From the NCBI GenBank assembly GCA_958422185.1, contig CATZNW010000006.1, positions 1 to 64,000 on the forward strand: DNA of 64,000 nucleotides, in the 5' to 3' direction. This document shows, one piece after another, positions 30,524 to 39,294 of this stretch. A program made the translations under genes and the position numbers. Within the stretch, counting starts at the first letter, position 1, and each line of letters begins with the position of its first letter. A model generated the notes under the pieces. That model made no database searches. It was given only the letters and a program-made list of their open reading frames with translations, and was not told the DNA's origin. The stretch comes from an uncultured Clostridium sp. Its GTDB lineage: Bacteria; Bacillota; Clostridia; Oscillospirales; Acutalibacteraceae.

Positions 30524-30565
30524 AAAGTCGGTATTATTGATGCTGGTTTGCTGCTCGGAATTTTA

Positions 30566-31987
30566 TCAGTAATCTTCCGGACGGTAATTTTTTTTGCCCT
30601 CCGGCGTATCTCTGTAATACTGTGTAAAAGGTTTGAAACGCGCTGTTTCTTCCCAGATCTCCTTGGCTTTCGGCGCCCAGCTTTTAGCGTATTCATCGCA
30701 TTTGGAACAAAGTTCGTCAGCGCTTTCAGCTTTTATGAGATTGGTGGATTTTGCACCGCTGCGCTTAACCATTTTGCGTAATGCCTGCGGGTTTTCAAGC
30801 ATGGGGCAGGGGCGCAGCATGTTTTTGTTGAACGGCTGACCCTTGTAATATTCCTTGAAAAGAGGGGAATTAAGACATTCCATGATGGATTTTTCCCTGA
30901 TATTCGAATCAGAATAATGAATGAAAACGCACGGTTCAACATCACCTTCGGAGTTAACGTGAAAATAATTTCTGCCGCCGGCAATACAGCCGCCGACGAA
31001 TTCTGCGTCATTCTGAAAATCCACTGTGAATATAGGTTTTCCTGTTTTTGAATTTCTTTTTTCCCTTATTGCGCGGTAAACGTGCTCCCTCTGCTCAGGT
31101 GTGAGCAGCAGGCTCGTGTCCGCGTTGTCGCCAACCGGCATATAGTGGAAATACCACATATAACGCGCGCCGGCATCAATCATTTTATCGTAAAATTCAT
31201 CGCTTGTAACAGCCTCATAATTCTGGCTCGTGTAGCAGATGGACGTGCCGAAAAGGCAGCCGTGCTCTTTAAGCATCTTCATCGCGTTCATGGTTGTCTT
31301 GTAAGAACCCTCGCCGCGCCTGCCGTCATTCGTTTCCTCCGTTCCCTCAATGGAAAGCGCAAGTCCGAAATTGCCGCATGCAATAAGTTGTTCGCAAAAT
31401 TCATCGTCAATAAGGGTCGCGTTCGTATACGCAAGGAAGATACAGTCCGGATTTTCCTTGGCAAGCGTTACCAGGTCATTTTTTCTGATCAGCGGCTCAC
31501 CCCCCGTAAACATAAAGAAATGTGTTCCGAGTGCTTTGCTTTCGCTGATGATTCTGCGCATTTCATCAAGCGTCAGATTTGATTTATATCCGTATTCAGC
31601 CGCCCAGCACCCTTTGCATTTAAGGTTGCAGGCGGAAGTCGGGTCAAGCAGCACTACCCACGGAATGTTGCATTTGAGTTCTTCTCTCTTTTTTCTGAGG
31701 GTAGATGTGCCTATAAGTCCAAGATCTATGCCGAAAGTCAGCACGGCACGTCGCAGAAAGTCATGGTTTACTTCTTTAATGCCGCGGAAAAGAAATCGGT
31801 GCCAAACATTGGTTTCGTCCGTTATGATCTCAATAGGCTTGGTGAATGTGCTTTCAGGGTACATTTTGCCGGCAAAGGCTTTTCCCACTTTAACGAGCCT
31901 GAGCATATTCTGCTTCGGATCTTTATAAATGTATCTAAAAAGCCCGTTTCCTATTGCATGAAGCGCTTTGCTTTTTATAGATGGCAT
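30566..31987 (-). CDS. Radical SAM/SPASM-domain protein
   Basis: 473 residues. The radical SAM cluster motif is CNLKCKGC (Cys-x3-Cys-x2-Cys, about 120-127), followed by FFMFTGGEPL. Extra Cys in GGCIAGG, VEPCVF, LRPCPM and LCSKCDEY form the auxiliary-cluster (SPASM-like) region. An N-terminal 110-residue extension (KALHAIGNGLFRYIY) precedes it. Such proteins modify peptides or proteins, or act in cofactor synthesis. AAGGAG is eight bases before the ATG, and the Shine-Dalgarno overlaps the argS stop codon; only 12 bases separate the two genes, so they form one operon. No precursor peptide is adjacent; a PqqD-like gene lies about 4.6 kb away. Confidence 0.9.
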   Translation of the reverse strand: MPSIKSKALHAIGNGLFRYIYKDPKQNMLRLVKVGKAFAGKMYPESTFTKPIEIITDETNVWHRFLFRGIKEVNHDFLRRAVLTFGIDLGLIGTSTLRKKREELKCNIPWVVLLDPTSACNLKCKGCWAAEYGYKSNLTLDEMRRIISESKALGTHFFMFTGGEPLIRKNDLVTLAKENPDCIFLAYTNATLIDDEFCEQLIACGNFGLALSIEGTEETNDGRRGEGSYKTTMNAMKMLKEHGCLFGTSICYTSQNYEAVTSDEFYDKMIDAGARYMWYFHYMPVGDNADTSLLLTPEQREHVYRAIREKRNSKTGKPIFTVDFQNDAEFVGGCIAGGRNYFHVNSEGDVEPCVFIHYSDSNIREKSIMECLNSPLFKEYYKGQPFNKNMLRPCPMLENPQALRKMVKRSGAKSTNLIKAESADELCSKCDEYAKSWAPKAKEIWEETARFKPFTQYYRDTPEGKKNYRPEDY

Positions 31988-31999
31988 ATCTGCATCTCC

Positions 32000-33688
32000 T
32001 TACATTGTTTCGGGTGCGGATATCTTGAGCATTCCCAGAATGTTTTTAATGGTTTCTTTAACTGCAACGCAAAGATAAAGCCTTGCCTGCATAATTCCTT
32101 CGTCGTCGGCAATAACACGGTGTGCATTGTAGAACTTGTGGAACAGCGTTGCAAGTTCTATAACAAAATGCGTGATCTTTGCGGGATCATACGCCTTCGC
32201 AGCTGTTACAATCTCATCCGTAAGGGCCGAAAGATGGCGTATAAGCTCTTTTTCCTCTTCGGAATTCAGCATATCCAGCTCATTATCGGTTGGTGTGCGC
32301 ATTGAGATCCCGTCCGCCTTGGCTTTTTTGATTATGGAACATATACGCGCATGCGCATACTGAACGTAGTATACAGGATTCTCGCTTGTTTTCTGTGCCG
32401 CAAGATCCAAATCAAAATCAAAATGCGAATTCGGTTCGCGCAGATTGAAGAAAAATCTTGCAGCGTCAATCGGTATTTCATCAAGCAAAGTGTTAAGAGT
32501 AATAGCTTTGCCGGAACGCTTTGAAAGCTTTATTGTTTCACCGTTTCTGACAAGTCTTACCATCTGCATGATAACGCAGTCAAGCCTGTTGGCATCAAGG
32601 CCAAGGGCTTTAAGCGCCGCCTTCATTCTGGGAACATAGCCGTGGTGATCGGCGCCCAGCACGTCAACAGCCCTGTCAAATCCGCGTGTGACCAGTTTGT
32701 TATAGTGGTAGGCTATATCGGGCACGATATAAGTGGGTATGCCGTTTGCGCGCACAAGCACAATATCTTTGTCATTGCCGAACTCACTAGCCTTGAACCA
32801 AAGTGCTCCGTCCTGCTCGTAGGTGACGCCGAGTTCCCTGAACCTGTCAATTATTCTGTTTACGGAACCGTCTTCGTGCAGGGTGCTTTCCTTAAACCAT
32901 TTGTCATATTTAATGCGGTATTCAAGCAGATCTTTTTCAAGCCCGTCAATATTTTTTGGAAGAGCATAGGCAACAAGCGCATCGCGTCTTTCCTTAGGAT
33001 CGGCTTCAACGTATTTATTGCCGTATTCGGCGGCAAAATTCTTGGCGTGTTCAACAATGTCCGCGCCTTTGTACGCATCTTCCGGAAGCTCTATTCCGTC
33101 TTTATAAAGCTGAAGATACCGCACCTCAAGCGATGTTGCAAATTTCTCTATCTGGTTGCCCGCGTCATTAACATAGAATTCACGGCTTACGCTGTAGCCA
33201 GCCCATTCCAGCACCGCGGCAAGGCAGTCGCCGATTGCGCCGCCCCTTGCGTTGCCTATGTGCATAGGACCTGTGGGATTTGCGGAAACAAATTCCACAA
33301 TAACTTTCTTCCCGCTGCCGTAGTCCGACTTGCCGTAGTCAGAGCCTTTTGCCATAACGTCTTTTACGATTTCAGTGTAATATCGCTGCGAGAGATAAAA
33401 GTTCAGAAATCCCGGACCGGCTATCTCGCATCTGTCAAACAGAGTACCGTCAAGGTCAAGATTTTTTATAATGCTTTCCGCAATTTTTCGCGGGGCGCTT
33501 TTGAATGCCTTTGCGCCTGCAAGCGCAACATTTGCGGAAAAGTCGCCGTTTTTGCTGTTTGCCGGTTTTTCAATATTGAAATCCGGGATCGGCTCCGCAG
33601 GCAGATCGCCTCCGGCAACAGCCCTGCCCAGTGCGTCGATTATTCTTGTTCTAAGTTCTTTTTGTGTTTCTTTAACTATTATAGACAT
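32000..33688 (-). CDS. argS: Arginyl-tRNA synthetase
   Basis: 562 residues, standard for class I ArgRS. The HIGH motif appears as PTGPMHIGNARGGAIGD (about 130) and KMSKS as KLSKRSGKAI. The N-terminal tRNA-binding Add-1 domain (about 1-110) and the C-terminal DALR anticodon-binding domain (YYVQYAHARI, then FHKFYNAHRV) are complete. GAAGGT precedes the ATG. The gene lies 42 bases after the DUF1934 gene, the same order as ywiB-argS in Bacillus, and 12 bases before the radical SAM gene. No T-box leader is present, so arginine-tRNA control is not evident. Confidence 0.97.
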   Translation of the reverse strand: MSIIVKETQKELRTRIIDALGRAVAGGDLPAEPIPDFNIEKPANSKNGDFSANVALAGAKAFKSAPRKIAESIIKNLDLDGTLFDRCEIAGPGFLNFYLSQRYYTEIVKDVMAKGSDYGKSDYGSGKKVIVEFVSANPTGPMHIGNARGGAIGDCLAAVLEWAGYSVSREFYVNDAGNQIEKFATSLEVRYLQLYKDGIELPEDAYKGADIVEHAKNFAAEYGNKYVEADPKERRDALVAYALPKNIDGLEKDLLEYRIKYDKWFKESTLHEDGSVNRIIDRFRELGVTYEQDGALWFKASEFGNDKDIVLVRANGIPTYIVPDIAYHYNKLVTRGFDRAVDVLGADHHGYVPRMKAALKALGLDANRLDCVIMQMVRLVRNGETIKLSKRSGKAITLNTLLDEIPIDAARFFFNLREPNSHFDFDLDLAAQKTSENPVYYVQYAHARICSIIKKAKADGISMRTPTDNELDMLNSEEEKELIRHLSALTDEIVTAAKAYDPAKITHFVIELATLFHKFYNAHRVIADDEGIMQARLYLCVAVKETIKNILGMLKISAPETM

Positions 33689-33730
33689 TTTTACCTTCCC
33701 CGAAAATAAAAAATATATCTTTGCTATAGA

Positions 33731-34153
33731 TCAGTTTGCTGTTTTTGAAAAATTCAGCTTTACTTTGTTGCGGGATGCCACCGCGCCGTTAAAATCGATA
33801 TCATATTCAAACTTAAAACGCCCGTTTTCAACGTCCGCCTCAATATCGTGTCCGTAGATTCCCATCAGCATATCGCCGAATTCAGTGCCGTATTTGCAAA
33901 GATGACGCTTTGATTTTTCTATCAACAGACTGGAATGCGTTCTGCCGGAACGTGTCATCTCAACAGCGCTTTCATCTTTGTTTACTCTTACTGTAACAGT
34001 TACGCTCTCACCCGGCTCTTCAAGTTCTTCCTTATATCTTATAATATAAGCAACACCGTCGTCCCTTATTGTGCCGAAAGTCGTAAGCTCGGTAACATCG
34101 GTATCCGTTTCGTACCTTTGTGTGCCTTGCACCTCAATCAAAATCCTGTCCAT
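33731..34153 (-). CDS. DUF1934 (YwiB-like) protein
   Basis: 140 residues of beta-barrel-like sequence. The opening MDRILIEVQGTQRYETDTDVTE, then GVAYIIRYKEE, GYGTEFGD-like GTEFGDMLMGIYGH and the closing FEYDIDFNGAVASRNKVKLN match the calycin-like DUF1934 family, which usually precedes argS. The function is not known. The ATG at 34153 is used; a TTG one codon earlier is less likely. AGAGGCGG lies upstream. Its promoter (34182-34209) drives the ywiB-like, argS and radical SAM genes. Confidence 0.88.
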   Translation of the reverse strand: MDRILIEVQGTQRYETDTDVTELTTFGTIRDDGVAYIIRYKEELEEPGESVTVTVRVNKDESAVEMTRSGRTHSSLLIEKSKRHLCKYGTEFGDMLMGIYGHDIEADVENGRFKFEYDIDFNGAVASRNKVKLNFSKTAN

Positions 34154-34181
34154 CAAACCGCCTCTGAAATAATACGCTATA

Positions 34182-34209
34182 TTGTATCATATAAAATAAT
34201 TAAATTCAA
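34182..34209 (-). promoter_or_regulatory. Promoter of the DUF1934-argS-radical SAM operon
   Basis: Minus strand TTGAAT (34204-34209), 16-bp spacer, TACAAT (34182-34187). Confidence 0.6.
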
Positions 34210-34272
34210 CATAAAAAAAGCAAATTATCGTGCCGCAGAAAGCACGGTTTTACACAAATTCAAAAATTTTTA

Positions 34273-34301
34273 ATGACAAATTACATTTCAGATGATATAA
34301 T
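34273..34301 (+). promoter_or_regulatory. Promoter of the 34357 gene
   Basis: ATGACA (34273-34278), 17-bp spacer, TATAAT (34296-34301). It argues against translation starting at the ATG at 34273. Confidence 0.55.
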
Positions 34302-34356
34302 ACAAAAATGTAAAGCCCGCGGGCTTGAATCCTCATATACTACGGGAGTTGTTATA

Positions 34357-35199
34357 ATGGAACTTGCAGAAGCTTACAGACTTATGGATAAGAGCATAAG
34401 CGAAAATATCAAGGAGCTTGGGTTTAAGAAAAGTAAGACCGGCGAAAACGAACTTGGCTATAAAAGCGAAAAAGGGCTTTTCCGTGTTATTTATGACGTC
34501 AAATCCAATATTATGAGCCTGGAGTGCTCTTATGAGGATAAGGGCGGGGATACGGCTTACGAAACGATCTCAAAATCTCTTTTTGAACTGGATTCGGCGG
34601 ACGAAAAGGAATGCCGCTCGTTTGCAAATGAGGTGTCTGACGAGATCCATTCCCTTTTTGCGGCAAGAAAAAAGGTTGATCTTGAAAAAATCAAAATGCC
34701 CAAAGCTGTTTCACGTTCAAAGGCCAAAAACGGCGTGATCAGCTATGATGTGGATTCGCTTGCAAACCGCTTTGGTGTTCTCTATCCGGATCTGAAAGAC
34801 GATATCAAAAGAAATATCTCGGATTACGGTGAATTCCTTCCGGAAACCTTTTTCAAGGAGATCGGAACTCCGCGTGTGCTGGAGATCATTAAAAACGGCT
34901 CTGAGGCGGAGCGCAAAAAGCTGTTTAAAATGCTTGGCGAGGTTTATGAGGACGGTACCAACGAAGTGCAGGATATAATCGGCGTTTCCATTCTCGGCGC
35001 AATGAAGAACGATCCTGCAATGATGGAAGTAGCGGACAGGTATATGACGGATTATATGTCCGGTCCTGTTCATGAGATCAATAAAATCACTGCAAAAAAG
35101 AACCGGTTTACGAGAAAGCTTGCAAATCCTCCGGCATATAAGCCTAAGAAGAATAAAAGCAATATGCTCCAGAACGCGCTCAATCAGCAGCCAAGGTAA
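34357..35199 (+). CDS. Soluble protein of unknown function
   Basis: 280 residues, starting at the ATG preceded by GGGAG eight bases away. An in-frame ATG 28 codons earlier overlaps the promoter. The first 100 residues (ELAEAYRLMDKSISENIKEL, then GLFRVIYDVKSNIMSLEC) look like an alpha/beta module. A Lys-rich linker (KIKMPKAVSRSKAKNG) leads to a helical part, and the C-terminal 30 residues are basic with many Pro, Lys and Asn. No signal or membrane segment is seen. I recognise no family. It is a single gene closed by a terminator. Confidence 0.75.
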   Translation: MELAEAYRLMDKSISENIKELGFKKSKTGENELGYKSEKGLFRVIYDVKSNIMSLECSYEDKGGDTAYETISKSLFELDSADEKECRSFANEVSDEIHSLFAARKKVDLEKIKMPKAVSRSKAKNGVISYDVDSLANRFGVLYPDLKDDIKRNISDYGEFLPETFFKEIGTPRVLEIIKNGSEAERKKLFKMLGEVYEDGTNEVQDIIGVSILGAMKNDPAMMEVADRYMTDYMSGPVHEINKITAKKNRFTRKLANPPAYKPKKNKSNMLQNALNQQPR

Positions 35200-35244
35200 T
35201 GTTTTAACGCTGCTTACGGTACAGCATATAATATTAAATGAAAG

Positions 35245-35281
35245 TCATGCGGCAGTTTAAATTACGCCGCATGATTTTTTA
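35245..35281 (+). terminator. Terminator
   Basis: TCATGCGGC / GCCGCATGA, 12-nt loop, then TTTTTT. Confidence 0.88.
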
Positions 35282-35364
35282 TTGCATGAATGGTGCATTT
35301 ATGAAAAATAATGTTAATTTATTAACGAACTGCGTACTTTTTCAACAAAGTTTGCTAAAAATCA

Positions 35365-35392
35365 TTGACAAAAAAATAAACATCTCTATAAT
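35365..35392 (+). promoter_or_regulatory. serC promoter
   Basis: TTGACA (35365-35370), 16-bp spacer, TATAAT (35387-35392). Confidence 0.8.
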
Positions 35393-35438
35393 AGAAGTCA
35401 CGGTTATTTATTTATGAATCGAAAGTGAGGATAATTTT

Positions 35439-36524
35439 ATGGCAAGAGTTTATAATTTCAGCGCAGGTCCGTCTACCCTGCCTGTATCTGTTTTGGAAAA
35501 GGCGGGCGCGGAGATCCTTGATTATCACGGAAGCGGTCAGTCCGTTATGGAAATGAGCCACAGATCAAAGGTCTTTGACGAGATAATCAAGGATGCGGAA
35601 AAACTTATGAGAGAGCTTTATAAGGTTCCGGATAATTACAAGGTGCTTTTTCTTCAGGGAGGTGCTTCGGCGCAGTTTTCGGCCATACCGCTCAATTTTA
35701 TGAACGGCAGCGGCAAGGCGGATTATATTATTACCGGCCAGTGGGCGAAAAAAGCTTATCAGGAGGCGCAGAAGTACGGCGATGTCAGGGAGGCCGCTTC
35801 GTCAGCGGATAAAACTTTCAGTTATATCCCAAAGACAAAGCCGGAAGATTTCCGTGAAGACGCGGATTACGTTTATATCTGTATGAACAACACGATTTAC
35901 GGCACAAAGTATACGGAGCTTCCTCCGGTCGGTGATAAGGTGCTCATTGCGGATATTTCTTCCTGCGCGCTCTCGGAACCGCTCGATATTTCCAAATTCG
36001 GAATGGTCTATTTCGGAGCGCAGAAGAATGTTGCTCCGGCAGGTCTTGTTGTTGTTATCGTGCGTGAAGATCTGCTCGGCAAGGCAAGGGATATCACCCC
36101 TGTTATGATGAATTATAAGGTACAGGCGGATGCCGACTCTCTTTATAATACACCGCCGTGCTGGACTATTTATATATGCAAACTCGTTCTTGAATGGATA
36201 AAAGATACCTTCGGCGATCTTGAGGGAATGAAAGCGCATAATGAGAAAAAGGCAAAGATCCTTTATGATTTCCTTGATCAAAGCAAAATGTTCCACGGCA
36301 CCGTTGTTCCGGAAGACCGTTCCCTTATGAATGTTCCTTTCGTTACGGACAGTGATGAACTCAACGCTAAATTTATAAAAGAGGCGACTGACGCCGGCTT
36401 TGTAAATCTTAAAGGTCACAGAACAGTCGGCGGAATGAGGGCTTCCATCTATAACGCCATGCCTGTTGAGGGCGTAGAAAAACTCGTTGAGTTTATGAAG
36501 AAGTTTGAGGAGGAAAACAAATAA
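35439..36524 (+). CDS. serC: Phosphoserine aminotransferase
   Basis: 361 residues, the normal length. It converts 3-phosphohydroxypyruvate and glutamate to phosphoserine in serine synthesis. The start VYNFSAGPSTLP is diagnostic. FLQGGASAQF binds the PLP phosphate, ADISSCALS holds the Asp that contacts the pyridine N, and YFGAQKNVAPAG carries the Schiff-base Lys (about 193). The C-terminal HRTVGGMRASIYNAM is typical. GTGAGGAT precedes the ATG. Its stop overlaps the serA start by one base (TAATG), so the two enzymes are made together. No serB is adjacent. Confidence 0.97.
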   Translation: MARVYNFSAGPSTLPVSVLEKAGAEILDYHGSGQSVMEMSHRSKVFDEIIKDAEKLMRELYKVPDNYKVLFLQGGASAQFSAIPLNFMNGSGKADYIITGQWAKKAYQEAQKYGDVREAASSADKTFSYIPKTKPEDFREDADYVYICMNNTIYGTKYTELPPVGDKVLIADISSCALSEPLDISKFGMVYFGAQKNVAPAGLVVVIVREDLLGKARDITPVMMNYKVQADADSLYNTPPCWTIYICKLVLEWIKDTFGDLEGMKAHNEKKAKILYDFLDQSKMFHGTVVPEDRSLMNVPFVTDSDELNAKFIKEATDAGFVNLKGHRTVGGMRASIYNAMPVEGVEKLVEFMKKFEEENK

Positions 36525-37687
36525 TGTTTAATATAAAAACATTGAATAAAATTTCACCGGTAGGGCTTTCCAAGTTTGATCCCACTAAGTATACGTATGG
36601 TGACGATGTTGAAAATCCTGATGCTATTATGGTGCGTTCCGCCGCCATGCATGATATGGAGCTTCCCAAGTCGTTACTTGCTATCGCAAGGGCAGGCGCC
36701 GGCGTAAATAATATCCCAATCGATAAATGCACGGAAAACGGTATCGCCGTGTTCAATACTCCGGGCGCCAACGCCAATGCCGTAAAAGAACTTGTTATCT
36801 GCGCGCTTTTGCTTTCAAGCCGCAAGATAACCAAGGCTATTGAATGGTGCAAGACCATCAAAGATGACGAAAATGTGAGCAAGTCCGTTGAAAAAGGGAA
36901 ATCGGCGTTTGCAGGACCGGAAATCAAAGGTAAGACACTTGCCGTTATCGGGCTGGGCGCTATCGGAAGACTTGTCGCAAATGCTGCGGTTGATCTTGGC
37001 ATGACTGTGATCGGTTATGATCCGTTCCTTTCTGAAGAAGCGGCAGAGGCGCTGAAAAGGGAAGTTGTTATTGAAAATGACCTCAATAAGATCTTCCCCC
37101 AGGCGGATTATATAACCGTACATGTACCGCTTACCCCGGATACAAAAGAGATGATCTGCGCAGCCAATATTGAAAAGATGAAAGATACCGTTCGTATTAT
37201 AAATCTTGCAAGAGGTGATCTTGCGAATTCCGCCGATATCGTAGCCGCGCTTGAAGACGGTAAAATGGCCGCTTATGTAACCGATTTCCCGTCAGCAGAA
37301 CTGATAGGTGTGGACGGCGTTATCGCTCTTCCTCATCTGGGCGCGTCAACACCCGAGAGCGAAGAGAACTGCGCGTCAATGGGTGCTCTTGAGCTTATTG
37401 ATTATCTTGAAAACGGAAATATAAGAAATTCCGTAAATCTTCCTGCGGCGTCAATTGAGAAGAGCGGTGTTGCAAGGATAACGGTTATCCACAAAAATCA
37501 GCCGAATATGATCGCAACGATCACGGATACGATCAGCAGGGACGGCATTAATATCGCAAACTTTGTGGATAAGAACCGCGGCGAGATCGCTTACAGCATT
37601 ATTGATGTTGATTCGGAAGTTTCCGAAAATGCCGTTGAGGATATTAAAAAGATAGACGGCGTTACAAGAGTAAGAGTAATAAAATAA
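36524..37687 (+). CDS. serA: D-3-phosphoglycerate dehydrogenase (short form with ACT domain)
   Basis: 387 residues. It oxidises 3-phosphoglycerate with NAD, the first step of serine synthesis. The NAD-binding motif is VIGLGAIGRLVA (about 141-152). The catalytic Arg is in INLARGDLAN, and the His is in LPHLGASTPESEENCA. An ACT-like domain (about 315-387, ITVIHKNQPNMIATITDTI) suggests serine feedback. Length and lack of the intervening domain place it in the short class common in Clostridia. GAGGAGG lies at the end of serC. A perfect terminator follows. With SerC it provides two of the three serine-pathway enzymes. Confidence 0.96.
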   Translation: MFNIKTLNKISPVGLSKFDPTKYTYGDDVENPDAIMVRSAAMHDMELPKSLLAIARAGAGVNNIPIDKCTENGIAVFNTPGANANAVKELVICALLLSSRKITKAIEWCKTIKDDENVSKSVEKGKSAFAGPEIKGKTLAVIGLGAIGRLVANAAVDLGMTVIGYDPFLSEEAAEALKREVVIENDLNKIFPQADYITVHVPLTPDTKEMICAANIEKMKDTVRIINLARGDLANSADIVAALEDGKMAAYVTDFPSAELIGVDGVIALPHLGASTPESEENCASMGALELIDYLENGNIRNSVNLPAASIEKSGVARITVIHKNQPNMIATITDTISRDGINIANFVDKNRGEIAYSIIDVDSEVSENAVEDIKKIDGVTRVRVIK

Positions 37688-37704
37688 TTTTAAAGTATAT
37701 GTCG

Positions 37705-37732
37705 AAAACGGCAGGGAACTCCCTGCCGTTTT
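37705..37732 (+). terminator. serCA terminator
   Basis: A perfect 12-bp stem AAAACGGCAGGG / CCCTGCCGTTTT with a 4-nt loop. Confidence 0.88.
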
Positions 37733-38000
37733 AGCCTGTCGGTAAAGCCGGCTGAAACGCACAATATATATTCACTATTTTCATAAAGAGTAGAGTAATA
37801 ATGGCCAGAAAGAAAATTATGTGAACAGAAAGGCAAGCAACATATCAAGAAACAGTTAAACGCCGCATGAACCATGTGTTCATGCGGCGTTTGCGCTTTT
37901 TGCTTTTGCTCAGAGGCAATACCTTCGTGCGGTTCCCGTTTTCAAGAAAACGAGATTCATCTTGATTTTCCTCAGTCTGATCTGTGTGTTTTCGGTTATT
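37733..38000 (+). other. Gap between serA and the aldolase gene
   Basis: No convincing gene. There is a 7-codon open frame (MARKKIM) with a weak Shine-Dalgarno near 37801 and a strong second terminator hairpin at 37858-37892. The space between the two terminators (about 125 nt) could hold a small RNA, but no good promoter is visible. Confidence 0.4.
37858..37900 (+). terminator. Second strong terminator-like hairpin downstream of serA
   Basis: A perfect 14-bp stem AAACGCCGCATGAA / TTCATGCGGCGTTT with a 7-nt loop, followed by GCGCTTTTTGCTTTT. No gene ends just before it. Confidence 0.75.
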
Positions 38001-38006
38001 TTTTTC

Positions 38007-38035
38007 TTGACAAAGCCCGACGGCTTTGCTATAAT
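38007..38035 (+). promoter_or_regulatory. Consensus promoter with palindrome in the spacer
   Basis: TTGACA (38007-38012), 17-bp spacer, TATAAT (38030-38035): exact consensus. CAAAGCC (38011-38017) and GGCTTTG (38022-38028) form a 7-bp inverted repeat filling the spacer, a good place for a repressor. Confidence 0.88.
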
Positions 38036-38100
38036 AGCACTAATCTGCTTTAGGGCATAAAAGCTTTAAAGTGAAAAAGCAAGTGCGAGGAGGAATAACT

Positions 38101-39078
38101 ATGGCACCAAGAAAAGGCAACATGATGACTGTAAGAAGCGACATAAAAGTGCTTGACGCAACGATCAGGGACGGCGGCCTTTGCAACAATTTTGAGTTTA
38201 CGGATGAATTTGTTACGGAACTCTATAAAACGAATATTAAAAGCGGTGTGGATTATATGGAATTCGGTTACCGCGCGTCCAAGAAGATGTTTGATCCGAA
38301 TGAATTCGGAAAATGGAAATTCTGCGATGAGGAAGATATAAGAAAGATCGTCGGTGATAATATTTCCGATATGAAAATATCTGTTATGGCGGATGTCGGC
38401 AGATGTGATTTTAAGGAGGATTTTATTCCCAAAAGCGAATCGGTAATTGATATGGTGCGCGTTGCGTGCTATATCCATCAGATCCCTGCGGCAGTTGAAA
38501 TGGTAGAGCATTTTCACTCTCTGGGATATGAGACTACCTGTAATATTATGGCGATCAGTCAGGCAAAAACAGAGGATATCGAAGAGGCACTTGAAATGCT
38601 TGGCAATTCAAGTGTGGATGTGATCTATCTTGTTGATTCTTACGGCTCGCTTTATCCTGAAACGGCGGCAGAGCTTGCAAAGATCTATCTTGATGCGGGC
38701 GAAAAGCACGGAAAATCGATCGGATTCCATGCCCATAACAATCAGAACCTCGCGTTTGCAAACACCATTGAAACCATGTCTTACGGCGTGTCTTATCTTG
38801 ACGCCACTTCAATAGGCATGGGAAGAGGCGCCGGAAACTGCGCCATGGAGCTGTTGCTGGGTTTTCTCAAAAATCCGAAATATAATTTATATAGTCTTTT
38901 GACTTTTATTGAAAAATACATGATCCCGCTCCGGGAAAGCGGTGTTCAGTGGGGGTATGATATTCAGTACATGCTCACCGGCCAGCTCAACCGGCACCCG
39001 AGAGCGGCTATGGCGTTCACTGCAGATAACCGTAAGGATTATTGTGAATTCTATAAATCCCTGCTTGAAAATTTTTAG
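38101..39078 (+). CDS. DRE-TIM (HMGL-like) aldolase of unknown substrate
   Basis: 325 residues. The TIM-barrel metal site is VLDATIRDGGLCNNF at the N-terminus (the DRE-type Arg-Asp; here RDGG) and IGFHAHNNQNLAFAN (His-x-His, about 203). The later GMGRGAGNCAMELLLG matches the loop in 4-hydroxy-2-oxovalerate aldolase and citramalate synthase relatives. It lacks the C-terminal dimerisation domain of DmpG and the regulatory domain of LeuA, so it is a stand-alone aldolase/lyase domain. GAGGAGG precedes the ATG at 38101. It has its own consensus promoter and a terminator. The acyl or aldehyde substrate is unknown. Confidence 0.88.
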   Translation: MAPRKGNMMTVRSDIKVLDATIRDGGLCNNFEFTDEFVTELYKTNIKSGVDYMEFGYRASKKMFDPNEFGKWKFCDEEDIRKIVGDNISDMKISVMADVGRCDFKEDFIPKSESVIDMVRVACYIHQIPAAVEMVEHFHSLGYETTCNIMAISQAKTEDIEEALEMLGNSSVDVIYLVDSYGSLYPETAAELAKIYLDAGEKHGKSIGFHAHNNQNLAFANTIETMSYGVSYLDATSIGMGRGAGNCAMELLLGFLKNPKYNLYSLLTFIEKYMIPLRESGVQWGYDIQYMLTGQLNRHPRAAMAFTADNRKDYCEFYKSLLENF

Positions 39079-39160
39079 GATCTATAACGGTTGTGTTTTC
39101 TGCTGTTCGTTTTTACCGCTTATATATTGTACGGTTCAGCCGGCTTTAACTACAGTCTGT

Positions 39161-39186
39161 GCGCGGGCACTATGCCCGCGCTTTTT
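39161..39186 (+). terminator. Terminator of the aldolase gene
   Basis: GCGCGGGCA-CTA-TGCCCGCGC followed by TTTTT. Confidence 0.92.
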
Positions 39187-39221
39187 ATATTGTGCCGGCA
39201 GGATTTATTATATATTGTTTA

Positions 39222-39250
39222 TTGACATTATGCTTCCGTCGAATTAAAAT
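39222..39250 (+). promoter_or_regulatory. Promoter of the DAHP synthase gene
   Basis: TTGACA (39222-39227), 17-bp spacer, TAAAAT (39245-39250). Confidence 0.75.
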
Positions 39251-39294
39251 ATAAACAGAAAGCCGCTTTTTTGCGGCAGTAATGAGGTGAAAAG

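Noticed and set aside
32642..33709. A 355-codon plus-strand open frame across argS
   Set aside because: It lies exactly antisense to a textbook arginyl-tRNA synthetase with all motifs, has no ribosome-binding site and no recognisable protein sequence.
33689..34356. T-box leader expected for argS or amino acid genes
   Set aside because: No T-box sequence (AGGGTGGNACCGCG type) or specifier stem is present here or before the importer at 40537.
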